DNA of 64,000 bases, from positions 2,480,001 to 2,544,000 of the forward strand of contig NZ_CP108370.1 of the NCBI RefSeq assembly GCF_035953295.1. The letters run 5' to 3'. Below, piece by piece: positions 57,650 to 64,000 of the stretch (positions are counted from its first letter, which is position 1; every line of letters starts with the position of its first letter). A program made the position numbers and the translations under genes. The notes under the pieces are model-generated. The model was not told where the DNA came from. It saw only the letters and a list, made by a program, of their open reading frames with translations, and did not search any database. This DNA is from Streptomyces sp. NBC_01335. Its GTDB lineage: Bacteria > Actinomycetota > Actinomycetes > Streptomycetales > Streptomycetaceae.

Positions 57650-58534
57650 TCAGCTCTTCTGGACGATCTGGATGTCCATCTCGATGGAGATGCTGGAGCC
57701 GACGACCGCGATCCCCTTGGCCAGCATCGTCTGCCAGGTGAGGGTGAAGTCTTCGCGGTGCAGCTCGGTGGTGGCCCGGCAGGCGGCCCGCGCCTCGCCC
57801 TCCAGCCCGTTGCCGAGACCGAGGTACTGGGTGTCCAGCGTCACGGTGCGGCTGACGCCGTGCAGGGTGAGCGCCCCGGTGACGGCCCACCGGCTCCCGC
57901 CGCGGTGCACGAAGCGCTCGCTGTAGAACTCCAGCGTCGGGAAGTGGCCGACGTCCAGGAAGTCGGCCGACCGCAGGTGGTCGTCGCGCATCTGGACGTT
58001 GGTGTCGATCGATGCGGCGTCGATGATGACGTGCATCGCCGAGTCCTCCATGTGCTCCGCGATGCGGATGGCACCGGCGAAGGTGTTGAACCTGCCGTGG
58101 ACGCGCGCCATGCCGATGTGCCGGGCGGTGAAGCCGATCTGGGTGTGGGTCGGCTCGATCTCCCAGTCACCGGGGGTGGGGAGCTGCGGGGGCTGCGCCA
58201 GCTGGAGCCGTACGTCGCCGAGGTTCGCGTGCCCGTTCTCGGTCACCGTGACCGGCCCGTGGAAGGGGGTGAACCCCTCGGAGGTGATGCCCAGTCGGTA
58301 TTCGCCCGCCGGAACCGCCGCGAGGATCCTCCCGTACGGGTCGGTGTCGCCACCGAAGACTCTGCGGCCCCCGGCGTCCGTGACGACGAACTCGGCCTGC
58401 AGCACCGGCTGGTCGACCGGGTCGAGCACCCGGCAGCTGATCACGCCCGCGGACTGCGGCACGGTGACTCCGGCGAGGGCGCCACCGGAGGCGGCACCCG
58501 ACTGTCCATTGCTGCGAAACCAACGGCCGAACAT
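57650..58534 (-). CDS. YceI-family protein with N-terminal carboxypeptidase-regulatory-like domain
   Basis: The 294-residue protein starts MFGRWFRSNGQSG with CAGGAG 6 bases upstream. The first part (about 30-125) is a beta-sandwich like the carboxypeptidase regulatory domain (VISCRVLDPVDQPVLQAEFVV; AAVPAGEYRLGITSEGFTPF). The second is a YceI lipocalin-like barrel (WEIEPTHTQIGFTARHIGMARVHG, ALTLHGVSRTVTLD, SISIEMDIQIVQK), which binds isoprenoid-like molecules in other species. No signal peptide is seen. Its ligand is unknown. Confidence 0.88.
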   Translation of the reverse strand: MFGRWFRSNGQSGAASGGALAGVTVPQSAGVISCRVLDPVDQPVLQAEFVVTDAGGRRVFGGDTDPYGRILAAVPAGEYRLGITSEGFTPFHGPVTVTENGHANLGDVRLQLAQPPQLPTPGDWEIEPTHTQIGFTARHIGMARVHGRFNTFAGAIRIAEHMEDSAMHVIIDAASIDTNVQMRDDHLRSADFLDVGHFPTLEFYSERFVHRGGSRWAVTGALTLHGVSRTVTLDTQYLGLGNGLEGEARAACRATTELHREDFTLTWQTMLAKGIAVVGSSISIEMDIQIVQKS

Positions 58535-58788
58535 TGCGCACTCCTGGGGGCGATCACCTGGGGCCCCTACAGCTGGACGTCGTTGTCGGAGCAGCGGCCC
58601 GCCGACGAAAATGCATTCGATCATTCTTGCCGCGTTCGAGGCAAACAGAGCTGCTCGTACGGGGATGCACGGTGCTGTGACGGGCTGTTACCGAAGATCC
58701 TTATTGACGCCACCTCTCATAAATTGGTCCGTATTGCGGACACTCCACACCTCCTTCACGGTGCCGCTCCCGAGTACCGGAGAACCCC

Positions 58789-61479
58789 CTACCGGCGGCC
58801 CACCACCCGCAGTCCGGCCCCCGCGCCGCTCACGGCGATCGCCCCGTCCACGTCCGTACGCAGCACCTTCGCGCCGCCCGCCGCCAGAGCCGCCACGGTG
58901 CGCGGGGCGGGGTGCCCGTACGGGTTCCCGGCGCCGCAGGAGATGAGCGCGAGCCTCGGCCGCACCCGGCGCATCAGCCCCGGGTCCTGGAAACCCGAGC
59001 CGTGGTGCGCCACTTTGAGCACGTCCACGCCGGACAGTTCGGGGTGCGCCCGTATCAGGCCCTGCTGGGCCGGGGGTTCCAGGTCGCCCAGGAGCAGCAG
59101 CCGCAGACCGCCCCGCGCCGTGACCAGCAGGGTGAGGCTGGAGTCGTTCGGCTCCTCCGGCACGCCCGGAGCCGCCACCGTCGTCCCCGCGCCCGCCTCC
59201 GGCCACAGGACCTGCCAGTCGAGGACCCCGATACGGCGGTGCTCCCCCGCCGCCGCCGGAATCAGCGGTACTCCCGAGGCGGCGGCGGTCCGCCGTACGA
59301 ACGCGGCCTGCTCCGCCGGCTCTTCGAGGCCGGTCGTCTGGACCGCCCCCACCGGCCGGCCCCGCAGCACACCGGGCAGGCCCCGCACATGGTCCGCGTG
59401 GAAGTGGGTCAGCACCAGCAGCGGTACACGTCTGACGCCCAGCTCCCGCAGGCACCGGTCGACGGGTGCCGGTTCGGGCCCGGCGTCCACGACGACCCCG
59501 GTTCCGTCCCCGGCCGCGAGCACCATCGCATCGCCCTGCCCGACGTCGCACAGGGCGAAGGCCCAGCCGGGCGGCGGCCACCCCGTCACCATGCGGGTCA
59601 ACGGCACGGGCCTGACCACCGCGAGGGCCAGCAGCAGCGCGGCCACCGAGCAGACCCAGGGGTGCCGGCCCAGGTGGCGGGCGCCCACCACCACGAGCAG
59701 CGTGGCTCCCGCCAGCAGCGCGGCCCCTCCCCAGCCACCGGGCCAGGCAGCCTCCGCCCCGGGCAGCCCGGCACCCGTTCTGGCGACGCCCGCGATCCAC
59801 TCCACCGGCCACCCCGCGATCCGGGCCAGCACCTGCGCCGCGGGTATCGACACCGGGGCCACGGCGAGCACGGCGAACCCGAGGACCGTCGCGGGCGCCA
59901 CAGCGAACTCGGCGAGCAGGTTGCACGGGACCGCCACCAGGCTCACCCGGGAGGCCAGCACCACGACGACGGGCGCGCAGACGGCCTGCGCCGCGGCGGC
60001 GGCGGCCAGCACCTCGGCGAGCCTGGCGGGAACCCCCCTCCGGCAGAGCGCCGCTCCCCAGCGCGGCGCGAGAGTGAGCAGCGATCCGGTGGCGAGGACG
60101 GAGAGCAGGAAGCCGTAACTCCGGGCCAGCCACGGGTCGTACAGCACCAGCAGCAGAACCGCCGCCGCCAGTGCGGGAATCAGGGCTCTGCGCCGGCCGG
60201 TCCCGATGGCGAGGAGCGTGACCAGTCCGCACGCCGCCGCGCGCAGCACGCTCGGCTCCGGCCGGCAGACGATCACGAACGCGAGGGTGATCAGACCGCC
60301 GGTCAGCGCCGTCGCACGCAAGGTCAGCCCCAACCGGGGCGCGAGGCCCCGCCGTTCGGCACTCAGGGCAGCACCCGGAGGGCCGATCAACAGGAAGAGA
60401 AGAATGGATAAATTCGCACCAGAAACAGACAGCAAATGGGCGAGATCGGTGGATCGGAAAGCATCGTGCAGTTCGGTCGGGACGCGTGAGGTGTCGCCGA
60501 CCACCAGGCCGGGCAACAACGCCCGGGCGTCCGGGCCGAGCTCCTCGGTGGCCCGGCGCAGCCCTTCGCGCAACTCCCCCGCCAGGCGCTGTGTGAAAGT
60601 GGGCCCGGTGGCGATCCGTGGCGCGGTACCCGCCGCCACCCGCAGGGTCGCCGCGCTCCGTTCGCCCTCGCGCGTGGAGGGAACGAGCCGGCCCTCGATC
60701 CGCAGACCGGTGGAGGGCAGCAGGCTCTGCCACGCCCGCGTCGCGGCGCCGGGCGACACCATCAGGACGACCGGCGTGCGGAGCCGGTACGCCTCCACGC
60801 CGGCGCGAGCCGCAGCCGAGCCGGAGCCGGGAGGAGCCATACCGGAGCCGAAGCCCGATCCGGAGCCGAAGCCGGAACCCGAGCCAGAGGCGGAGCCGGA
60901 GCCCGAGGCGGAGCCGGAGCCCGAGGCGGAGCCGGTATCCGAGCCTGAGCCGGGACGGGGACCGGGGAGCGCGAGCCGGGTGACCTCGGCGTCGATCAGC
61001 AGCAGGGCGGGCATGCTCCGGCTGCCGCGCACCTGGGCCCGCGTCCGTACCGGATCGGAGGTGACGGTCACCTCCGCTTCCACCTCCGTGTGCGCCCGCG
61101 CCAGCCCCGGTACCGGGCCCCGACGCACGTCGGCCCCGTGCAGCCCCGCCGAAGCGGCCCCGGCCGCCGCGCACAGCAGCACGGCGCAGACCGCACCCCT
61201 TCCGGTGGACCGGCGGGTCCCCTTGCCCCGCGCCATGCGCAGGAGCACCAAGGCCACCACGAGACAGACGACGACCCCCGTTGCCGTCCAGGCCCCGGGG
61301 AGGACCAGGCAGAGCGCGGCGGACGCCCAGGCGGCGAGAGCCGGCAGCACCAGCCTCAGATCGGCCGGACCTTCCTGCCCCGCACCGGAGGCCGCACCCG
61401 AGCCCGCAGCCGTACGCGCGCCCGCACCGGAGGCTGTCGGGCGCTCCGTGCGGACGGGGGCGCCGGTGTCCCGGTTCAT
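58789..61479 (-). CDS. comEC: ComEC/Rec2-family DNA-uptake membrane protein
   Basis: The 896-residue protein has an N-terminal OB-like (DUF4131) domain, a competence membrane domain with many helices (STDLAHLLSVSGANLSILLF), and a C-terminal metallo-beta-lactamase domain (CDVGQGDAMVL, LTHFHADHVRGLPG, KVAHHGSGFQDP). It should move single-stranded DNA across the membrane if competence exists here. The OB-like domain carries a Gly-Ser-rich repeat insert (about residues 173-214). It overlaps comEA by 4 bp. Natural competence is not established for most Streptomyces. Confidence 0.93.
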   Translation of the reverse strand: MNRDTGAPVRTERPTASGAGARTAAGSGAASGAGQEGPADLRLVLPALAAWASAALCLVLPGAWTATGVVVCLVVALVLLRMARGKGTRRSTGRGAVCAVLLCAAAGAASAGLHGADVRRGPVPGLARAHTEVEAEVTVTSDPVRTRAQVRGSRSMPALLLIDAEVTRLALPGPRPGSGSDTGSASGSGSASGSGSASGSGSGFGSGSGFGSGMAPPGSGSAAARAGVEAYRLRTPVVLMVSPGAATRAWQSLLPSTGLRIEGRLVPSTREGERSAATLRVAAGTAPRIATGPTFTQRLAGELREGLRRATEELGPDARALLPGLVVGDTSRVPTELHDAFRSTDLAHLLSVSGANLSILLFLLIGPPGAALSAERRGLAPRLGLTLRATALTGGLITLAFVIVCRPEPSVLRAAACGLVTLLAIGTGRRRALIPALAAAVLLLVLYDPWLARSYGFLLSVLATGSLLTLAPRWGAALCRRGVPARLAEVLAAAAAAQAVCAPVVVVLASRVSLVAVPCNLLAEFAVAPATVLGFAVLAVAPVSIPAAQVLARIAGWPVEWIAGVARTGAGLPGAEAAWPGGWGGAALLAGATLLVVVGARHLGRHPWVCSVAALLLALAVVRPVPLTRMVTGWPPPGWAFALCDVGQGDAMVLAAGDGTGVVVDAGPEPAPVDRCLRELGVRRVPLLVLTHFHADHVRGLPGVLRGRPVGAVQTTGLEEPAEQAAFVRRTAAASGVPLIPAAAGEHRRIGVLDWQVLWPEAGAGTTVAAPGVPEEPNDSSLTLLVTARGGLRLLLLGDLEPPAQQGLIRAHPELSGVDVLKVAHHGSGFQDPGLMRRVRPRLALISCGAGNPYGHPAPRTVAALAAGGAKVLRTDVDGAIAVSGAGAGLRVVGRR
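60841..60960. repeat. Repetitive Gly-Ser coding block inside comEC
   Basis: The minus-strand coding for GSGSASGSGSASG-type residues consists of 18-bp units (forward strand GCCGGAGCCCGAGGCGGA and close variants), at least three nearly identical. It lies in the soluble part of the N-terminal domain. Confidence 0.75.
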
Positions 61480-62498
61480 GGCCGCACCAGGGGCTGGAGA
61501 TCGGCGAAGCGCCGGTCACCGATGCCCGTGACGTTCCGCAGTTCGTCGACGGAGGCGTATCCCCCGTGCTCGGTGCGGTAGTCGACGATGTGCTGGGCCA
61601 GGACGGGCCCGACCCCCGGCAGCGTCTCCAACTGCTCGGCGGTGGCGGTACTGAGGCTCAACGGCCCGGCCTGCGCCGCCTCTCCGCCGCCCGGCACCGG
61701 TCCCCCCGCCGCACCCGGGGGCTGCGGGGCCGTGGGGATTCCGACCACCACCTGCTCGCCGTCGTTGAGGATCCGGGCGCGGTTGAGGCCGGTGACGTCC
61801 GTCCCCGCGAGTACGCCCCCAGCGGCGTGCAGCGCGTCGGCGACCCTCGACCCGGCCCTCAGGTGCTGGACTCCCGGCCGCCGCACCTTGCCGTTCACGT
61901 CGACCACGATCCGGTCGGCGGCCACGGCGTCGGGAGCGGCGGCGGGCGACGGTCGTGGCCGTGACGACGGGGGCGCCGACAGGGACGTCGCGCCCGCGTT
62001 CTCCGTACGCGGCAGGGCGGACACCTCGGCCGCCGCCCGCACCGCCTCGGGGACGCGTACGGTCTCCGGCCCGGCCGTCCAGAAGTGCGCCCCGGCCAGG
62101 ACCGCGAGGCCGACCAGGACCACGCCCAAGGCGGCCGTCGCCTTCGGTTCGAGGGCGCAACGGAGCTGGAACCAGAGAGGTAACCGCTCGCGGAGAGCGG
62201 CACGAGCAACGGCCCCGGCGTCCTCATCCCCCATGGACTCCCCCACCGGCTCTGCCACCGCCTCGCCCAGCAACGCGGCGGCCCGGCGGCGCCCCGCCAC
62301 ATCTGCCTCGTCCTTCGGCCGCCCCCTCGCGCGTCGCCCCGGTCGAACGCCGGGGACGACACCAGGGACGACACCGGAAACAGCCCCGGGGCCGGACGCG
62401 GTGTCAGCAGGCCGCGGGTGCGGGGAGTCGGGAGGGGCCGGGAGGTCGAGGACGGGAGCGGCGGAGAACGGGCGCGGAGGAGCTGATCGAAGAGCCAT
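61476..62498 (-). CDS. comEA: ComEA-family DNA-binding protein with SLBB and helix-hairpin-helix domains
   Basis: The 340-residue protein has a long Pro/Arg-rich cytoplasmic N-terminus, one helix near residues 119-140 (TAALGVVLVGLAVLAGAHFW), a SLBB-like strand region (VVDVNGKVRRPGVQHLRAGSR), and two C-terminal helix-hairpin-helix motifs (TAEQLETLPGVGPVLAQHI; SVDELRNVTGIGDRRFADL). It would bind DNA outside the membrane and pass it to ComEC, with which it overlaps by 4 bp. Confidence 0.92.
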   Translation of the reverse strand: MALRSAPPRPFSAAPVLDLPAPPDSPHPRPADTASGPGAVSGVVPGVVPGVRPGRRARGRPKDEADVAGRRRAAALLGEAVAEPVGESMGDEDAGAVARAALRERLPLWFQLRCALEPKATAALGVVLVGLAVLAGAHFWTAGPETVRVPEAVRAAAEVSALPRTENAGATSLSAPPSSRPRPSPAAAPDAVAADRIVVDVNGKVRRPGVQHLRAGSRVADALHAAGGVLAGTDVTGLNRARILNDGEQVVVGIPTAPQPPGAAGGPVPGGGEAAQAGPLSLSTATAEQLETLPGVGPVLAQHIVDYRTEHGGYASVDELRNVTGIGDRRFADLQPLVRP

Positions 62499-62550
62499 GC
62501 CTCAGGACGTTAGGCACTTCCGCGCAAACCCGCTGAGCAGCGCCGATTTC

Positions 62551-62577
62551 CGTGGACAACCGCCCAGTTGTGGACAA
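62551..62577. promoter_or_regulatory. Two DnaA-box-like motifs upstream of comEA
   Basis: CGTGGACAA (62551-62559) and TGTGGACAA (62569-62577) lie 18 bp apart. The second is an exact reverse complement of the Streptomyces DnaA box TTGTCCACA; the first differs at one base. They sit 53-79 bp upstream of the comEA start. Confidence 0.5.
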
Positions 62578-62679
62578 CTCCGCCACCCGAAGGAGGGAAG
62601 ACACCCCAAGGACGCGACGGGATCGACGCGTTGGGAACACCCACGCCGGCATCAGCGCGGCGAGATCACCGGACCGGAC

Positions 62680-63525
62680 TCACCGCTCCGAGATCACCGC
62701 GCCGAGCAGCCCCGGTCCCGTGTGCGCGCCGATCACCGCACCGACCTCGCTGACGTGCAGGTCCACCAGCCCCGGCACCCGCTCCCGCAGGCGTTCCGCG
62801 AGCCGCTCGGCCCGATCCGGGGCCGCGAGGTGGTGCACCGCGATGTCCACCGCGCCCGTACCGGCCCGGTCGGCGACGATCTCCTCCAGCCGGGCGATGG
62901 CCCGGGAGGCCGTCCGTACCTTCTCCAGCAGCTCGATGCGCCCGCCGTCGAGCTGAAGCAGCGGTTTCACGGCGAGCGCGGACCCGAACAGCGCCTGGGC
63001 CGCCCCGATCCGGCCGCCCCGGCGGAGGTAGTCGAGGGTGTCCACGTAGAAGTAGGCGGAGGTGACACGTGCCCGCCGCTCCGCCGCCAGTACCGCGTCG
63101 TCCAGTCCGCCGCCCGCCTCGGTGGCCTCGGCCGCCGCCAGCGCGCAGAAGCCGAGGGCCATCGCGACCATCCCGGTGTCCACCACCCGCACCGGCACCG
63201 GGGCTTCCTTCGCGGCCAGCAGCGCGGCGTCGTACGTTCCCGAGAACTCGGCGGACAGGTGCAGCGAGACGACACCGGTCGCACCCGCTTCGGCCGCTGC
63301 CCGGTAGGTCTCGGCGAAGACCTCCGGGCTGGGGCGGGACGTGGTCACCGAACGGCGCTTCTGGAGGGCCACCGCGAGCGAACGGGACGAGATCTCCGTG
63401 CCCTCCTCCAGCGCCTGATCGCCGAGGACGACGGTCAGCGGCACCGCTGTGATGCCGTGCCGCTCCATCGTCCGGGGAGGCAGGTAGGCCGTTGAATCGG
63501 TGACGATCGCGACATGGCGGGACAT
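62680..63525 (-). CDS. DegV-family fatty-acid-binding protein
   Basis: The 281-residue protein starts MSRHVAIVTDSTAYLPPRTM with the DegV N-terminal TDSTA motif, then TTSRPSPEVFAETYRAAAEAG and VSLHLSAEFSGTYDAALLA, and ends GPGLLGAVI. Members bind a fatty acid in a cleft and may hand it to a kinase (FakB-like). No fakA lies nearby. It is upstream of comEA in the same direction. Confidence 0.92.
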   Translation of the reverse strand: MSRHVAIVTDSTAYLPPRTMERHGITAVPLTVVLGDQALEEGTEISSRSLAVALQKRRSVTTSRPSPEVFAETYRAAAEAGATGVVSLHLSAEFSGTYDAALLAAKEAPVPVRVVDTGMVAMALGFCALAAAEATEAGGGLDDAVLAAERRARVTSAYFYVDTLDYLRRGGRIGAAQALFGSALAVKPLLQLDGGRIELLEKVRTASRAIARLEEIVADRAGTGAVDIAVHHLAAPDRAERLAERLRERVPGLVDLHVSEVGAVIGAHTGPGLLGAVISER

Positions 63526-63687
63526 GAGCCGGAGATTACCTTCCGGAGCAGGGGCGCGGCAGCCCGACCCCGGGCCGCTGATCCCTTACGGACGGTGCGG
63601 GAGGCATCTTGCCACCTGCGGGGCCGGTGCCCGGGGCCACCACCACCCACCACGTCGCACCCTGCGCGGACGCGTCCCGCACGACGC

Positions 63688-64000
63688 TCAGTTCGTCGTC
63701 TCCGGCCGGGCCGACTTCTGCCACGGCGGCCTGATCCGCGCGGCGGGACCGGACTCCGGCAGCTCGCGCGAGGCATCCTGCCCCGCCCCCGGCGCGGCCG
63801 CCCCGAACCCCTGGGACGCGGCGGAACCACCACGGGACGTACCGGAGCCGTGCGCGTGCGGCGTCCGGGGAGCCGGAGCCGGCGGCTCCTCGCCCGTCGT
63901 CCAGTGCCGCAGCGCCCCGGCCTCCACGTCGATCTGCGCGTTGAGGGTGTCCAGGTCGTCGTCGGCGAACCGCCTGGCCCGGTCACGGGCCGCCCAGCGG
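63688..64000 (-). CDS. Hypothetical protein, 3' part only (start outside window)
   Basis: An open frame enters from the right edge. Its C-terminal 103 residues begin RWAARDRARRFADDDLDTL, then NAQIDVEAGALRHW, then a Pro/Ala/Gly-rich tail ending in PPWQKSARPETTN. It looks like a DNA- or envelope-associated actinobacterial protein of unknown role. The 162-bp gap to degV holds no clear element. Confidence 0.55.
   Translation of the reverse strand, partial: RWAARDRARRFADDDLDTLNAQIDVEAGALRHWTTGEEPPAPAPRTPHAHGSGTSRGGSAASQGFGAAAPGAGQDASRELPESGPAARIRPPWQKSARPETTN

Overview
The window is high-GC actinobacterial chromosome, almost certainly Streptomyces. Codons end in G or C, GTG starts follow GGAGG-type ribosome sites, and genes often overlap by 4 bp (ATGA or GTGA). 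The gene order also points there: zinc uptake and zur, uppS, recO, leuA, era, a cytidine-deaminase-like gene, corC, ybeY, phoH, rnz, rsmE, dnaJ, hrcA, hemW, lepA, rpsT, holA, comEC, comEA. Most housekeeping genes lie on the minus strand.

Layout. 1-3256 (+): znuA (5' end cut off), znuC, znuB and zur, a zinc uptake operon with its repressor. 3312-7977 (-): uppS, recO, a TerB-like gene, then leuA behind a leader peptide with four consecutive Leu codons. 8136-9504 (+): a protealysin-type M4 peptidase and its emfourin-like inhibitor. 9565-11407: era, a YnfA-family gene and a cytidine-deaminase-like gene without zinc ligands. 11440-27222 is an accessory block. It holds a regulator/exporter pair with phased operator repeats, two acetyltransferases, an XRE-TPR regulator, a graspetide (ATP-grasp RiPP) cluster at 16523-20513, a three-gene ABC transporter behind a perfect 22-bp palindrome, an MFS exporter, and a scar zone of truncated or split regulator genes. 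27291-40335 (-) returns to the conserved core: mmcQ-like, corC, ybeY, phoH, a PfkB kinase, an adenine/adenosine deaminase, RNase Z, HIT, rsmE, a nitronate monooxygenase, dnaJ and hrcA with CIRCE. A plus-strand MFS gene and a nine-unit minisatellite interrupt this stretch.

40501-53138: a metallo-hydrolase, DUF3097, a 957-residue membrane-anchored substrate-binding-type protein, hemW, a TetR/MFS pair with twin operators, a PP2C phosphatase with its own ATPase-fold domain, and a long-chain acyl-CoA ligase. 53529-64000: lepA, rpsT, holA, a small conserved gene, a YceI-like protein, comEC, comEA, degV and the 3' part of a hypothetical gene.

Working together: the core carries zinc homeostasis, cell-wall lipid carrier synthesis, recombination, leucine synthesis, ribosome and RNA maturation (Era, YbeY, RsmE, RNase Z, EF4, S20), heat shock (HrcA/DnaJ), the replication clamp loader and DNA-uptake-type proteins. 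The accessory block adds a probable modified peptide, efflux and regulation. The best candidates for new biology are the graspetide cluster and its neighbours, the 957-residue membrane receptor-like protein, the regulator remnants, and several striking operators and repeats.
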